This document shows, piece by piece, positions 47,977-57,412 of a stretch of DNA of 64,000 nt; the first letter of the stretch is position 1, and every line of letters begins with the position of its first letter. Made by a program: the position numbers and the translations under genes. This DNA is from Streptococcus downei MFe28 (lineage in GTDB: Bacteria > Bacillota > Bacilli > Lactobacillales > Streptococcaceae), in contig NZ_UHFA01000002.1 of assembly GCF_900459175.1 (NCBI RefSeq), positions 372,001 to 436,000 of the forward strand, written 5' to 3'. The notes under the pieces were generated by a model. That model had not been told where the DNA came from, searched no databases, and saw nothing but the letters and a program-made list of their open reading frames with translations.

Positions 47977-48006
47977 TTGACAGGTTTTGGTGAGACTTGG
48001 TACAAT
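47977..48006 (+). promoter_or_regulatory. Promoter of the 5S-tRNA block
   Basis: TTGACA (47977-47982), 18 bp, TACAAT (48001-48006), in the 23S-5S spacer. It would allow the 5S gene and the following tRNAs to be transcribed apart from 16S-23S. Confidence 0.7.
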
Positions 48007-48044
48007 AGATAGGTATTCAATTTTGAGTGAGTACACTCAAGGAG

Positions 48045-48160
48045 TTAAGTGACGCTAGCCTAGGAGATACACCTGTAACCATGCCGAACACAGCAGTTAA
48101 GCCCTAGAACGCCTGAAGTAGTTGGGGGTTGCCCCCTGCTAGATATGGAAGTCGCTTAGC
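48045..48160 (+). rRNA. 5S ribosomal RNA
   Basis: About 116 nt, with GACGCTAGCCTAGGAGATACACCTG near the 5' end, the conserved CCGAACACAGCAGTTAAGC, and a 3' end pairing with the start (TAAGTGAC/GTCGCTTA). Confidence 0.95.
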
Positions 48161-48165
48161 ACATA

Positions 48166-48255
48166 GGGAGTTTAGCTCAGCTAAGGGGAACGTAAGTTCG
48201 CCTTTGTCGAAGCTGGTGAAGCCAGTGCACGACAGGGACCCAGTGAGCAAACTCC
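48166..48255 (+). ncRNA. tRNA-Val-like structured remnant
   Basis: The first 17 bases (GGGAGTTTAGCTCAGCT) repeat the 5' end of the tRNA-Val that follows at 48263. The 3' end AAACTCC can close a perfect 7-bp acceptor-like stem with GGAGTTT. Between them are two hairpins (AAGGGGAAC/GTTCGCCTT and CTGG/CCAG inside GTCG/CGAC) instead of anticodon and T arms. It is not a functional tRNA; it may be a decayed duplicate or a processing element. Confidence 0.45.
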
Positions 48256-48262
48256 GAGTTAT

Positions 48263-48335
48263 GGGAGTTTAGCTCAGCTGGGAGAGCATCTGCCTTACAA
48301 GCAGAGGGTCAGCGGTTCGAACCCGTTAACTCCCA
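48263..48335 (+). tRNA. tRNA-Val (anticodon TAC)
   Basis: 73 nt, acceptor GGGAGTT/AACTCCC, anticodon loop CTTACAA. Confidence 0.97.
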
Positions 48336-48358
48336 TGATTAGGTAGGAATACTTAATA

Positions 48359-48431
48359 GGTCCCGTGGTGTAGCGGTTATCACGTCGCCCTGTCACGGCG
48401 AAGATCGCGGGTTCAATTCCCGTCGGGACCG
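48359..48431 (+). tRNA. tRNA-Asp (anticodon GTC)
   Basis: 73 nt, acceptor GGTCCCG/CGGGACC, anticodon loop CTGTCAC, discriminator G. Confidence 0.97.
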
Positions 48432-48442
48432 TTAGAAGAGGA

Positions 48443-48515
48443 GACTCGTTAGCTCAGTTGGTAGAGCATTTGACTTTTAATCAAAGGGTCACTGGTTCGA
48501 GCCCAGTACGGGTCA
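48443..48515 (+). tRNA. tRNA-Lys (anticodon TTT)
   Basis: 73 nt, acceptor GACTCGT/ACGGGTC, anticodon loop CTTTTAA. A substrate of MnmA. Confidence 0.97.
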
Positions 48516-48520
48516 TAGAT

Positions 48521-48602
48521 GCGGGTTTGGCGGAATTGGCAGACGCACCAGATTTAGGATCTGGCGCTTAACGGCGTGGGGGTTCAAGTCCCTTAACCCG
48601 CA
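48521..48602 (+). tRNA. tRNA-Leu (anticodon TAG)
   Basis: 82-nt class II tRNA with long variable arm, acceptor GCGGGTT/AACCCGC, anticodon loop TTTAGGA. Confidence 0.97.
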
Positions 48603-48616
48603 TAGGAAGAAGATAG

Positions 48617-48689
48617 GCCGGCTTAGCTCAGTTGGTAGAGCATCTGATTTGTAATCAGAGGGTCGCGTGTTCAAGTCATGTAGCCGGCA
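48617..48689 (+). tRNA. tRNA-Thr (anticodon TGT)
   Basis: 73 nt, acceptor GCCGGCT/AGCCGGC, anticodon loop TTTGTAA. Confidence 0.97.
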
Positions 48690-48692
48690 TTT

Positions 48693-48764
48693 GCGAACGT
48701 AGTTCAGTGGTAGAACATCACCTTGCCAAGGTGGGGGTCGCGGGTTCGAATCCCGTCGTTCGCT
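48693..48764 (+). tRNA. tRNA-Gly (anticodon GCC)
   Basis: 72 nt, acceptor GCGAACG/CGTTCGC, anticodon loop TTGCCAA. Confidence 0.97.
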
Positions 48765-48773
48765 TTGAGGATT

Positions 48774-48859
48774 GCCGGGGTGGCGGAACTGGCAGACGCA
48801 CAGGACTTAAAATCCTGCGAAGGGTAACCTTCGTACCGGTTCGATTCCGGTCCTCGGCA
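48774..48859 (+). tRNA. tRNA-Leu (anticodon TAA)
   Basis: 86-nt class II tRNA, anticodon loop CTTAAAA, long variable arm GCGAAGGGTAACCTTCG. Confidence 0.97.
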
Positions 48860-48870
48860 TAATAGAATAG

Positions 48871-48944
48871 GCACCCTTGGCTCAACTGGATAGAGTACCT
48901 GACTACGAATCAGGCGGTTAGAGGTTCGAATCCTCTAGGGTGCA
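48871..48944 (+). tRNA. tRNA-Arg (anticodon ACG)
   Basis: 74 nt, acceptor GCACCCT/AGGGTGC, anticodon loop CTACGAA; A34 is expected to be edited to inosine. Confidence 0.97.
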
Positions 48945-48948
48945 TATA

Positions 48949-49022
48949 CGGGAAGTAGCTCAGCTTGGTAGAGTACTTGGTTTGGGACCAAGGGGTCGCA
49001 GGTTCGAATCCTGTCTTCCCGA
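48949..49022 (+). tRNA. tRNA-Pro (anticodon TGG)
   Basis: 74 nt, acceptor CGGGAAG/CTTCCCG, anticodon loop TTTGGGA. Confidence 0.97.
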
Positions 49023-49027
49023 TTTTT

Positions 49028-49101
49028 GGCGGTGTAGCTCAGCTGGCTAGAGCGTCCGGTTCATACCCGGGAGGTCGGGGGTTCGATCCCCTTCGCCGCT
49101 A
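49028..49101 (+). tRNA. tRNA with anticodon CAT (Met or lysidine-modified Ile)
   Basis: 74 nt, acceptor GGCGGTG/CGCCGCT, anticodon loop TTCATAC. It is one of three CAT tRNAs here; deciding between elongator Met and Ile2 needs comparison with characterised tRNAs. Confidence 0.9.
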
Positions 49102-49121
49102 TTGATAATATGGATGACTTT

Positions 49122-49195
49122 GGACCTTTAGCTCAACTGGTTAGAGCACTCGGCTCATAACCGAGCGGTCGTAGGTTCGAGTCCTACAAGGTCCA
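49122..49195 (+). tRNA. tRNA with anticodon CAT (Met or lysidine-modified Ile)
   Basis: 74 nt, acceptor GGACCTT/AAGGTCC, anticodon loop CTCATAA. One of this and the previous tRNA should be the TilS substrate. Confidence 0.9.
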
Positions 49196-49216
49196 TATTG
49201 TTTACTTCTAATAATT

Positions 49217-49306
49217 GGAGGATTACCCAAGTCCGGCTGAAGGGAACGGTCTTGAAAACCGTCAGGTGTGTAAAAGCACGCGTGGGTTCGAATCCCACAT
49301 CCTCCT
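49217..49306 (+). tRNA. tRNA-Ser (anticodon TGA)
   Basis: 90-nt class II tRNA, acceptor GGAGGAT/ATCCTCC, anticodon loop CTTGAAA. Confidence 0.96.
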
Positions 49307-49316
49307 TTAAGACTAA

Positions 49317-49390
<74 letters not shown>

Positions 49391-49409
49391 TACCTATAAA
49401 GAGGTTCTT

Positions 49410-49482
49410 GGCTCGGTAGCTCAGTTGGTAGAGCAATGGATTGAAGCTCCATGTGTCGGCGGTTCGATTCCGTCTCGCGCCA
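49410..49482 (+). tRNA. tRNA-Phe (anticodon GAA)
   Basis: 73 nt, anticodon loop TTGAAGC; the acceptor stem GGCTCGG/TCGCGCC has one T-C mismatch at position 4. Confidence 0.94.
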
Positions 49483-49495
49483 TTTCTAATAATTA

Positions 49496-49566
49496 GCGGG
49501 TGTAGTTTAGTGGTAAAACTACAGCCTTCCAAGCTGTTGTCGCGAGTTCGATTCTCGTCACCCGCT
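49496..49566 (+). tRNA. tRNA-Gly (anticodon TCC)
   Basis: 71 nt, acceptor GCGGGTG/CACCCGC, anticodon loop CTTCCAA. Confidence 0.97.
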
Positions 49567-49599
49567 TTATAATGAAAATTATAAACCAAACAAGAGTTT

Positions 49600-49673
<74 letters not shown>

Positions 49674-49683
49674 TTAACAACAA

Positions 49684-49755
49684 GGTCCGTTGGTCAAGGG
49701 GTTAAGACACCGCCTTTTCACGGCGGTAACACGGGTTCGAATCCCGTACGGACTA
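49684..49755 (+). tRNA. tRNA-Glu (anticodon TTC)
   Basis: 72 nt, identical to the isolated minus-strand copy at 20974-21045. Confidence 0.97.
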
Positions 49756-49760
49756 TTGTT

Positions 49761-49848
49761 GGAGAATTACTCAAGAGGCTGAAGAGGACGGTTTGCTAAA
49801 TCGTTAGGTCGGGAAACCGGCGCGGGGGTTCGAATCCCCCATTCTCCG
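49761..49848 (+). tRNA. tRNA-Ser (anticodon GCT)
   Basis: 88-nt class II tRNA, acceptor GGAGAAT/ATTCTCC, anticodon loop TTGCTAA, discriminator G. Last tRNA of the block. Confidence 0.97.
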
Positions 49849-49858
49849 TATTAGTGAA

Positions 49859-49890
49859 GTAACGAGTTATCGAAAGATATCTCGTTTTGT
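49859..49890 (+). terminator. Hairpin at the end of the tRNA block
   Basis: AACGAGTTATC and GATATCTCGTT form a stem around GAAA, followed by TTGTTTATCTT, 10 bp after the last tRNA. Confidence 0.6.
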
Positions 49891-49913
49891 TTATCTTAAA
49901 AAAGAGGTCCCTT

Positions 49914-50744
49914 ATGAAAAAAATTAGATTTTCCCGTGTACTTACCCTAACTGTGACAAGTCTTTTAATTTTTTTAGTACTTCTTTTTTTTATCTTTCGA
50001 AATAATAGTCTGGTTCGGACCATAACAACACCAATTAGCGGACTTACCTCAAAGGTTGATGGTATCTTTTCTTATCCATTCCAATTTGTAGAAACAGCTA
50101 AAAATGACCTAGTTGATTTGTACGAGACTTATAGCGAGAATGAGAGTTTAAAGAAGAACCTAGCTAAAATGCGTGACCAGTCTTCTGATTTGAATACGCT
50201 AAAAGAGGAAAATTCAAGTTTGTCCAAGGCTTTAGAAATTGAGCAGACTTTTTCAAACTATAAAACAATCACCAGTAAGGTGACCGTTCGTTCCACCCTA
50301 TCTTGGTATGAAAGTCTTTCACTTAATGTAGGCGAAAATGACGGTGCGACCGCTAGCATGTTGGCTGTCTCTGACGGAGGCTTGGTTGGAAGGGTTTCTG
50401 ATTTATCCAAGTCCAATGCGACCATAAAATTGGTTTCCAACTCAGAAGGGACTTACGAGATTCCTGTTAAAATCGCGGGTTATTCTGGGGATGTCTACGG
50501 CATTTTGACGGGCTACAATGCTAAAAAGAATCTTCTTGTCATTGAAGAGTTGAATGCTGATAAGGAGCTGAAGAAGGATGATAGTGTCGTAACCAGTGGT
50601 TTAGATGGAAAGAGTATCGCTGGTATCAGTGTTGGGAGGGTTTCCTCGGTCAATGATGCTAAGGAACTGGGAAAACGCAAGGTTTATGTGACTCCGACAG
50701 CAGACCTGGATAATATCAGTTATGTAACCTTGATTGGAAGTTAA
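49914..50744 (+). CDS. mreC: Cell shape-determining protein MreC
   Basis: 276 residues from the ATG at 49914 (MKKIRFSRVLTLTVTS), with AAAGAGG upstream. One membrane helix (about 8-30), a coiled coil (about 60-95) and the two-barrel extracytoplasmic domain follow. In ovococci MreC directs peripheral peptidoglycan synthesis at midcell. It is directly followed by mreD and then pcsB, the standard streptococcal order. Confidence 0.96.
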   Translation: MKKIRFSRVLTLTVTSLLIFLVLLFFIFRNNSLVRTITTPISGLTSKVDGIFSYPFQFVETAKNDLVDLYETYSENESLKKNLAKMRDQSSDLNTLKEENSSLSKALEIEQTFSNYKTITSKVTVRSTLSWYESLSLNVGENDGATASMLAVSDGGLVGRVSDLSKSNATIKLVSNSEGTYEIPVKIAGYSGDVYGILTGYNAKKNLLVIEELNADKELKKDDSVVTSGLDGKSIAGISVGRVSSVNDAKELGKRKVYVTPTADLDNISYVTLIGS

Positions 50745-50745
50745 A

Positions 50746-51249
50746 ATGAAGTTGTTAAGAAACAAATTATTTATTACACTTTTGGGCTTTGTTGTCCTTT
50801 TGATTGATGGTCAACTGTCAGATTTACTAACGACTCTAACAGGGCGGAATCTTTTTCTACAGGTTCACCTTCTTTTGATCTTCTCCTTTTTACTTCTCAG
50901 ATTTTTAGACACAGACTTCTTCACTTATCTCTTGGCCCTTATTCTAGGGCTGATATATGATAGCTACTATCTGAATTTTATTGGAATTGCCTTCTTTATG
51001 CTTCCTCTCTTTGTCTATTTAATTAAACGGGGGAGAAGATTCTTTGTCACGCCAATCAGAAGTTTTCTAAGCTTTTTTGTCTTACTCTTTGTCTACGAGG
51101 TTGGCGCCTATGGTTTAGCCTATTTATTCTATTTAACAACCTATAATCCTCTTTCTTTTGTGACTTATCAGTTGGTAATTACCTTACTGTTCAATACAGT
51201 TTTATTTATTATCTTAGATAAAATAGTGCATAAAATCGGCTCTAAATAA
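50746..51249 (+). CDS. mreD: Rod shape-determining protein MreD
   Basis: 167 residues, about five membrane helices and no large soluble domain. It partners MreC in peripheral wall synthesis. The ATG at 50746 is 1 bp after the mreC stop with GGAAG as ribosome binding site; an in-frame TTG at 50734 is less likely. Confidence 0.93.
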   Translation: MKLLRNKLFITLLGFVVLLIDGQLSDLLTTLTGRNLFLQVHLLLIFSFLLLRFLDTDFFTYLLALILGLIYDSYYLNFIGIAFFMLPLFVYLIKRGRRFFVTPIRSFLSFFVLLFVYEVGAYGLAYLFYLTTYNPLSFVTYQLVITLLFNTVLFIILDKIVHKIGSK

Positions 51250-51258
51250 TCACACAAC

Positions 51259-51275
51259 TGTAACAATTACGTAAC
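51259..51275 (+). promoter_or_regulatory. WalR/VicR binding site of pcsB
   Basis: TGTAAC-AATTA-CGTAAC differs from the WalR direct-repeat consensus at one base. pcsB is an established WalR target in streptococci. The site lies 65 bp before the pcsB ATG, with a TGATATAATATAAAGG promoter region between. Confidence 0.75.
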
Positions 51276-51339
51276 ACTAAGACGGATGCTTTCTGATATA
51301 ATATAAAGGTCTTATCAATATGGGAGTAGTTTAATTAAC

Positions 51340-52659
51340 ATGAAAAAACGTATTTTATCAACAGTATTGCTTAGTGGTGTTGCTCTTGCAGCGACGACTA
51401 CTGTAAAAGCCGACGATTATGATACAGCAATTGCTAACCAAGATTCTGTTATCAGTAATTTGTCTGCCCAATCACAAGCAGCGCAAGCTCAATCAGCAAT
51501 TATTCAAAACCAATCAGCTGTACTTGCGGGACAAAGTGCTGACCTTGAAGCACAAAATACTCAACTTCAAGCTCAATCAAATACTCTTGCAGGTGAAATT
51601 CAAGAGTTGTCAGCTAAGATTGTTGCTCGAAATGCTTCTATCCAAGCTCAAGCTCAAAACGCACAGAAGAATAACACAGCAACTAGCTACATCAATACGA
51701 TTTTGAATTCAAAATCAATTTCTGATGCAATTAGCCGTATTGTTGCCGTACACGAAGTTGTTTCAGCCAGCCAAAGTCAATTGGCTCAACAACAAGCAGA
51801 CCAAGCAGCTCTTGAAGCAAAACAAGCAGAAAATCAAGCAGCAATGGATCAAGTAGCAGCTAACCAAGTAGCTATTCAAGCTAACCAATCTGCTCTTGCT
51901 CAACAACAAGCAGCTATTGATTCTGCTCAACAAGCAATTTCAGCTGAAATTGCAACTGCACAAGCCAATAAGCAAGCTCTTGTTATGGCTAAGTCTACTG
52001 CAGAGGCTCAGGCAGCAAGTGCAGCAGCATCTGCTTCAGCAGCAAGTTCTGAATCTGAAGCTGTAGCGGCTTCTCAAGCAGCTGCACAATCAGAAGCGGC
52101 AAGTCAACAAGATCAACAGCCTGCTGATAATCAATCAGCTTCAGCTGAAACATCTGCTTCAGAAGCTGCGAGTGATGCACCAACTACTGAAACTTCAGAA
52201 GCACCTGCACAGGACCAAAACCAAGATCAAGGTCAACAGCAAGATGCTCAACCAGCACCTGCGGCTGATAATTCAAGTGATAACCAAGAATCACAACCAG
52301 CTCCAGCTCCAGCTGCAGCAGCACCAGTTGACAACACAAACACTTATCCAGCTGGACAATGTACTTGGGGTGTTAAATCATTGGCATCTTGGGTTGGTAA
52401 CTACTGGGGTAATGCAAACCAATGGGGTTCTAGCGCAGTAGCTGCTGGTCACACAACTGGTTCAACTCCACAAGTTGGTTCGGTTGTTGTTTGGCCAAAT
52501 GATGGTGGTGGCTACGGTCACGTTGCCTATGTAACATCTGTAAATGGTTCTACTGTTACTGTTAATGAAGCTAATTATGCTGGTAACCAATCAATTGGTG
52601 ACTATCGTGGAAGCTTTGATATTAACGCTTCAGGTGAACACTACTTCATCTATCAATAA
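51340..52659 (+). CDS. pcsB: Secreted peptidoglycan hydrolase PcsB (CHAP domain)
   Basis: 439 residues. The signal peptide ends at VKA (about 24). A long Gln/Ala-rich coiled coil (about 27-225) and an Ala/Ser/Glu/Gln linker (about 225-325) precede the CHAP amidase/endopeptidase domain (about 330-439). That domain has its catalytic Cys in PAGQCTWGV and His in GGGYGHVAYV. PcsB splits daughter cells and is activated by FtsEX. The linker shows biased Gln/Ser/Ala repeats that may vary in length. Confidence 0.95.
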   Translation: MKKRILSTVLLSGVALAATTTVKADDYDTAIANQDSVISNLSAQSQAAQAQSAIIQNQSAVLAGQSADLEAQNTQLQAQSNTLAGEIQELSAKIVARNASIQAQAQNAQKNNTATSYINTILNSKSISDAISRIVAVHEVVSASQSQLAQQQADQAALEAKQAENQAAMDQVAANQVAIQANQSALAQQQAAIDSAQQAISAEIATAQANKQALVMAKSTAEAQAASAAASASAASSESEAVAASQAAAQSEAASQQDQQPADNQSASAETSASEAASDAPTTETSEAPAQDQNQDQGQQQDAQPAPAADNSSDNQESQPAPAPAAAAPVDNTNTYPAGQCTWGVKSLASWVGNYWGNANQWGSSAVAAGHTTGSTPQVGSVVVWPNDGGGYGHVAYVTSVNGSTVTVNEANYAGNQSIGDYRGSFDINASGEHYFIYQ

Positions 52660-52675
52660 TGAAATAATTCTATTG

Positions 52676-52703
52676 GAGAGGTCCTTAGGTCCTCTCTTTT
52701 TTC
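52676..52703 (+). terminator. pcsB terminator
   Basis: GAGAGG pairs with CCTCTC around TCCTTAGGT and is followed by TTTTTTC. Confidence 0.8.
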
Positions 52704-52775
52704 TTTTCTATTTTGCATTGAAAATGAGAATGAAAAACGTTAAAATAATAGAGGATAAAATCTATGGAGGAAATC

Positions 52776-53744
52776 ATGTCGTTTAATAATTTGAAGCTCT
52801 TTGCCCTCTCTTCTAATCAAGAGTTAGCTAAAAAAGTGGCAGATTCTATCGGAATCCCTCTGGGAAAGTCAACCATTCGGCAGTTTTCTGATGGTGAGAT
52901 TCAAGTCAATATTGAGGAGTCCATTCGTGGTCACCAGGTCTTTATTCTTCAATCGACCAGTTCTCCCGTTAACAACAATTTGATGGAAATCCTCATCATG
53001 GTTGATGCCCTAAAGCGGGCTAGTGCGGAGACGGTTAGTGTGGTCATGCCTTATTATGGTTATGCCCGGCAAGACCGCAAGGCTCGTTCTAGGGAGCCTA
53101 TCACCTCAAAGTTGGTGGCTAATATGTTAGAAGTTGCTGGTGTTGATCGTCTCTTGACTGTTGATTTGCATGCAGCTCAGATTCAGGGCTTCTTTGACAT
53201 TCCTGTTGATCATCTGATGGGGGCTCCTCTGATTGCCGATTACTTTATTCGTCATGGCTTTGTCGGTAAGGATGTTGTCGTTGTCAGTCCTGACCACGGT
53301 GGCGTTACTCGTGCTCGTAAATTAGCGCAATGCCTCAAGACTCCAATTGCCATTATCGATAAGCGTCGGAGTGTTGATAAGATGAATACCAGCGAAGTGA
53401 TGAATATCATCGGGGATGTAAAAGGAAAGACCTGTATTCTCATTGATGACATGATTGACACAGCTGGAACTATCTGCCATGCAGCTGATGCACTGGCTGA
53501 TGCAGGAGCGACAGAAGTTTATGCCTCTTGTACCCACCCTGTTCTTTCGGGGCCTGCTCTTGATAATATTGACAAGTCTGCCATCAAGAAGTTAGTCGTT
53601 TTGGATACCATTTATCTGCCGGAAGAGCGCTTGATTGATAAGATTGAGCAAATCTCAATTGCCGACTTGATTGGTGAGGCTATTATTCGGATTCACGAAA
53701 AACGACCACTTTCTCCGCTATTTGAAATTGAAATGGCTAAATAA
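52776..53744 (+). CDS. prs: Ribose-phosphate pyrophosphokinase
   Basis: 322 residues from [17 protein letters not shown], with TATGGAGG upstream. It makes PRPP from ribose 5-phosphate and ATP for purine, pyrimidine, His and Trp synthesis. The PRPP-binding loop is [14 protein letters not shown] and the flexible catalytic loop [15 protein letters not shown] is intact. A second, distantly related paralogue is common in streptococci but not in this window. Confidence 0.97.
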   Translation: MSFNNLKLFALSSNQELAKKVADSIGIPLGKSTIRQFSDGEIQVNIEESIRGHQVFILQSTSSPVNNNLMEILIMVDALKRASAETVSVVMPYYGYARQDRKARSREPITSKLVANMLEVAGVDRLLTVDLHAAQIQGFFDIPVDHLMGAPLIADYFIRHGFVGKDVVVVSPDHGGVTRARKLAQCLKTPIAIIDKRRSVDKMNTSEVMNIIGDVKGKTCILIDDMIDTAGTICHAADALADAGATEVYASCTHPVLSGPALDNIDKSAIKKLVVLDTIYLPEERLIDKIEQISIADLIGEAIIRIHEKRPLSPLFEIEMAK

Positions 53745-53848
53745 GCACTAGGATTCTTGGATAGGGTCCTTTCTTTGTTTTCCCACTTAGCTGGAATTTT
53801 TTAAGATTTCCTGTATAATAAAGGTACTATTTGATAAGGGGTATTCCT

Positions 53849-55024
53849 ATGGACTTAACAAAACGCTTCAATAAGAATTTGGAAAAAATCGAAATTTCCC
53901 TTATTCGGCAATTTGATCAGTCGGTTTCATCAGTGCCGGGAATTTTGAAAATGACTTTGGGGGAACCGGATTTTACAACGCCGGACCATGTCAAAGAGGC
54001 TGCCAAGAGGGCTATTGATGCCAACCAGAGCCACTACACAGGTATGGCTGGACTTTTGGAACTGCGTCAAGCAGCTTCAGATTTCGTCAAAGAAAAATAC
54101 AATTTGGCTTATAAACCTGAGTCAGAGGTTTTGGTAACAATCGGGGCAACAGAAGCGCTGTCAGCAACTTTGGCAACAATTTTAGAACCTGGTGATAAGG
54201 TTCTCTTGCCAGCACCAGCCTACCCTGGTTATGAGCCCATTGTTAATCTTTTGGAAGCAGAAATTGTTGAGATTGATACAACCTCCAATGATTTTGTTTT
54301 GACACCAGAACAGCTAGAGGCAGCAATTTTAGAACAGGGGCCAGAGCTTAAGGCAGTCCTTCTCAATTACCCAAGTAACCCGACAGGCGTGACCTACTCT
54401 CGCCAACAGATTAAAGATTTGGCAGCGGTTCTGAAGAAATATGAGATTTTTGTGGTTTGTGATGAAGTCTATTCGGAATTAACCTATACGGACGACGGCC
54501 ATGTTTCACTAGCTGAGTATCTCAGAGAGCAAACCATTGTCGTGAACGGCCTGTCTAAATCCCATGCCATGACTGGCTGGCGGATTGGCTTTATCTTTGC
54601 GCCTGAGGAATTTACTGCTCAACTGATTAAGAGTCACCAATATTTGGTAACGGCAGCAACGACGAATGCCCAATTTGCTGGTATTGAGGCCTTGACAGTC
54701 GGTAAGGATGATGCCCTGCCAATGAAGAAAGAGTATATCAAGCGACGGGACTATATCATTGAAAAGATGAGCCAGATGAACTTCAAAATCATCAAACCTA
54801 CGGGAGCTTTCTATATCTTTGCCAAGATTCCCGTAAAGGAAGGACAGGATTCCTTCCAATTCTTGAAAGATTTCGCTCAGCAAAAGGCAGTGGCCATGAT
54901 TCCTGGGGTGGCCTTTGGCCAATATGGGGAAGGCTATCTGAGAATTTCCTATGCGGCCAGCATGGAGACTATTCAAGAAGCCATGAAACGTTTGAAGGAA
55001 TTTATGGACCAGTATGCAGACTAA
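53849..55024 (+). CDS. Class I/II aminotransferase (aromatic/branched substrates likely)
   Basis: 391 residues from [19 protein letters not shown]. The PLP Lys lies in [15 protein letters not shown] and the AYPGYEPI and NYPSNPTG segments bind substrate and cofactor. It is a pyridoxal-phosphate aminotransferase of the type annotated as aromatic amino acid or Asp/Ala aminotransferase; substrate is not decidable. Its end overlaps the start of recO by 11 bp. Confidence 0.9.
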   Translation: MDLTKRFNKNLEKIEISLIRQFDQSVSSVPGILKMTLGEPDFTTPDHVKEAAKRAIDANQSHYTGMAGLLELRQAASDFVKEKYNLAYKPESEVLVTIGATEALSATLATILEPGDKVLLPAPAYPGYEPIVNLLEAEIVEIDTTSNDFVLTPEQLEAAILEQGPELKAVLLNYPSNPTGVTYSRQQIKDLAAVLKKYEIFVVCDEVYSELTYTDDGHVSLAEYLREQTIVVNGLSKSHAMTGWRIGFIFAPEEFTAQLIKSHQYLVTAATTNAQFAGIEALTVGKDDALPMKKEYIKRRDYIIEKMSQMNFKIIKPTGAFYIFAKIPVKEGQDSFQFLKDFAQQKAVAMIPGVAFGQYGEGYLRISYAASMETIQEAMKRLKEFMDQYAD

Positions 55025-55769
55025 GGAATCACGCGGTCTGGTCCTCTTTAATCGTAACTATCGCGAGGATGATAAGCTGGTTAAGATTTTTACAGAGACA
55101 GCCGGTAAGCGAATGTTTTTCGTGAAACATATCAGTCGCTCCAAACTGGCATCGGTCATTCAGCCCCTGACCCTTGCGGATTTTCTCATGAAAATTAACG
55201 AGGACGGCCTGTCTTATCTTGATGATTATAGGGAGGTTGAGACCTTCAAGACCATCAATGAAGATATTTTCTTGCTCGCCTATGCTTCCTATCTTGTAGC
55301 TCTGGCGGATGCTGCCATCGAGGATGGCCAACATGATGCTCTCCTCTTTGCCTTTTTGGTGAAAACCTTGGAGCTCATGGAGCAGGGACTAGATTATGAG
55401 ATATTGACCAATATTTTTGAAGTCCAGATTTTAGAGCGTTTTGGGGTTCGGCTGAATTTTCACGACTGTGTTTTTTGCCACCGTGTCGGCCTACCTTTTG
55501 ACTTTTCTTATAAGTATTCAGGACTTCTCTGTCCACAACACTATGAAAAAGATAGCTATCGTAGTCATCTGGATCCTAATGTTCCCTATCTTCTAGATCG
55601 TTTTCAAACTATCTCTTTTGAAGATTTGCAGACTATTTCGGTCAAACCAGAGGTGAAGCGAAAATTACGGACCTTTATTGATGGCATTTATGATAATTAC
55701 TTAGGCCTGCATTTGAAGGCAAAGAAATTTATTGATGACCTTTCCAAATGGGGAGACATCATGAAATAG
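55014..55769 (+). CDS. recO: DNA repair protein RecO
   Basis: 251 residues. An OB-fold N-terminus (about 1-80) is followed by a helical domain with a zinc site (CVFCHRVG...LLCPQHY). RecO anneals single strands and loads RecA with RecF and RecR. It overlaps the aminotransferase and is followed by a terminator. Confidence 0.95.
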   Translation: MQTKESRGLVLFNRNYREDDKLVKIFTETAGKRMFFVKHISRSKLASVIQPLTLADFLMKINEDGLSYLDDYREVETFKTINEDIFLLAYASYLVALADAAIEDGQHDALLFAFLVKTLELMEQGLDYEILTNIFEVQILERFGVRLNFHDCVFCHRVGLPFDFSYKYSGLLCPQHYEKDSYRSHLDPNVPYLLDRFQTISFEDLQTISVKPEVKRKLRTFIDGIYDNYLGLHLKAKKFIDDLSKWGDIMK

Positions 55770-55774
55770 CAAGA

Positions 55775-55804
55775 GACTTGGGATTGAAAAGTCCCAGGTT
55801 TTTT
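55775..55804 (+). terminator. recO terminator
   Basis: GACTTGGGA and TCCCAGGTTTTTT form a 9-bp stem around TTGAAAAG. Confidence 0.8.
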
Positions 55805-55955
55805 GCTGATTTGGTAGAATTAGGTTTTTTGTGGACTTAACCGTAATTGAAGAAGTATTAGGTTATTTTTAGGGCACTTCTTACTAACTGGGGATGAAAA
55901 GCAGGGTAAATTATGCTATAATACTGACACTAAAGAGAGGAAAAAGGGATTGATA

Positions 55956-56954
55956 ATGAAGACAATTGCGGTAGATGCGATGGGTGGAGATAATGCTCCC
56001 CAGGCTATTGTAGAAGGGGTTAATCAGGCTCTGGCTGAATTTACGGATATTGAGATTAAGCTTTACGGTGATGAAGAAAAAATTAAATCCTATTTAAACC
56101 CTAATGACCGAGTTTTCATTGTCCATACAGAAGAAAAAATCAATTCGGACGATGAACCTGTCAAGTCTATTCGTAAAAAGAAGGGGGCTTCTATGGTTCT
56201 AGGAGCCCAGGCTGTGAAGGATGGCCAGGCAGATGCCGTCATTTCTGCAGGGAATACAGGGGCTCTTCTGGCTGCTGGTCTTTTTGTGGTCGGTCGAATC
56301 AAAGGAATTGATCGACCAGCCCTCTTATCAACCCTTCCAACGATTGGCGGTAAAAACTTTGTCATGTTGGATCTAGGAGCTAATGCTGAAAATACGGCTC
56401 ATCACCTGCATCAGTATGCTATCCTGGGCTCTTTTTATTCGGAAGCTGTTCAAGGGGTGACGAAGCCTCGGGTTGGTCTCTTAAATAATGGGACGGAAGG
56501 AACCAAGGGAGACCCCTTGCGTAAGGAAGTTTATGACCTCCTCTCTAAGGAGCCTGCCATCAATTTTGTTGGCAATATTGAGGCGCGTGAACTCCTAAAT
56601 GGCGTAGCCGATGTTGTTGTTACAGATGGTTTTACTGGCAATGCTGTATTGAAAACAATTGAAGGAACTGGCCTTTCTATCTTGAGTGCCCTGAAGGTCG
56701 CGATAAAAGATGGAGGGGCCAAGGCGAAATTAGGTGCCTTCTTCCTCAAGGATAGTCTCTATAGCTTGCGAGATATTATGGACTATTCATCTGCTGGAGG
56801 AGCAGTCCTGATTGGATTGCAGGCTCCGGTTGTTAAATGTCATGGGTCCAGTGATGCTAAATCTGTTTACTATACCATCAAACAGGTCCGCACGATGCTT
56901 GAAAATAGGGTTGTGGATAAGATTGTAGATGAATTCTCTCAGGAGAAAGCCTAG
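55956..56954 (+). CDS. plsX: Phosphate acyltransferase PlsX
   Basis: 333 residues from [15 protein letters not shown]. It converts acyl-ACP and phosphate to acyl-phosphate, the donor for PlsY in phosphatidic-acid synthesis. AMGGDNAP and the [13 protein letters not shown] segment are family landmarks. An acyl-carrier-protein gene follows 105 bp downstream, its natural substrate carrier. Confidence 0.97.
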   Translation: MKTIAVDAMGGDNAPQAIVEGVNQALAEFTDIEIKLYGDEEKIKSYLNPNDRVFIVHTEEKINSDDEPVKSIRKKKGASMVLGAQAVKDGQADAVISAGNTGALLAAGLFVVGRIKGIDRPALLSTLPTIGGKNFVMLDLGANAENTAHHLHQYAILGSFYSEAVQGVTKPRVGLLNNGTEGTKGDPLRKEVYDLLSKEPAINFVGNIEARELLNGVADVVVTDGFTGNAVLKTIEGTGLSILSALKVAIKDGGAKAKLGAFFLKDSLYSLRDIMDYSSAGGAVLIGLQAPVVKCHGSSDAKSVYYTIKQVRTMLENRVVDKIVDEFSQEKA

Positions 56955-57059
56955 GAAAGAAAGGAGCTAAAGTTAAGACTGTTATTATAGAAATGGAGTG
57001 ACAACTCCCCCTAACGTCCCTTACTATATGCTTTGTGAGTCTTCTCGAAAGGAGAACAA

Positions 57060-57305
57060 ATGACCAGAAATGAAATTTTTGACAAGATTAGTCAAATGAT
57101 TAAGGAACAAATGCATCATGAGGATATGGAGGTGACGGAGGATACATCTTTAAAGGATGAGCTTGGCGTGGATTCTATTGATTTAATGGAATTTGTCGTC
57201 AACCTTGAAGATGAACTCTCCATCGAAATTCCCGATGATGACATTGAGGATATAGTAAAGTTGGGAGATATGTTAGATTACTTAGAAGGTCGAATTGGAA
57301 AATAA
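57060..57305 (+). CDS. acpP: Acyl carrier protein
   Basis: 81 residues, acidic, with Ser39 in GVDSIDLMEFV as the phosphopantetheine site. It lies beside plsX; streptococci usually have a second ACP in the fatty-acid synthesis cluster. A GAAAGGAG ribosome binding site precedes the ATG. Confidence 0.95.
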   Translation: MTRNEIFDKISQMIKEQMHHEDMEVTEDTSLKDELGVDSIDLMEFVVNLEDELSIEIPDDDIEDIVKLGDMLDYLEGRIGK

Positions 57306-57308
57306 GAA

Positions 57309-57338
57309 AAAGGAGTGGGCGGTGTGCTCGCTCTTTTA
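57309..57338 (+). terminator. Possible acpP terminator
   Basis: AAAAAGGAGTGGGC and GCTCGCTCTTTT can pair imperfectly around GGTGT, followed by TTATT. Confidence 0.4.
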
Positions 57339-57412
57339 TTATGGCCAGGATTTGATACCTGTCGAAATTCTGAGGAAACTTAGTATAAGTGGCGAGTCTG
57401 ACGAAAGGGAAC

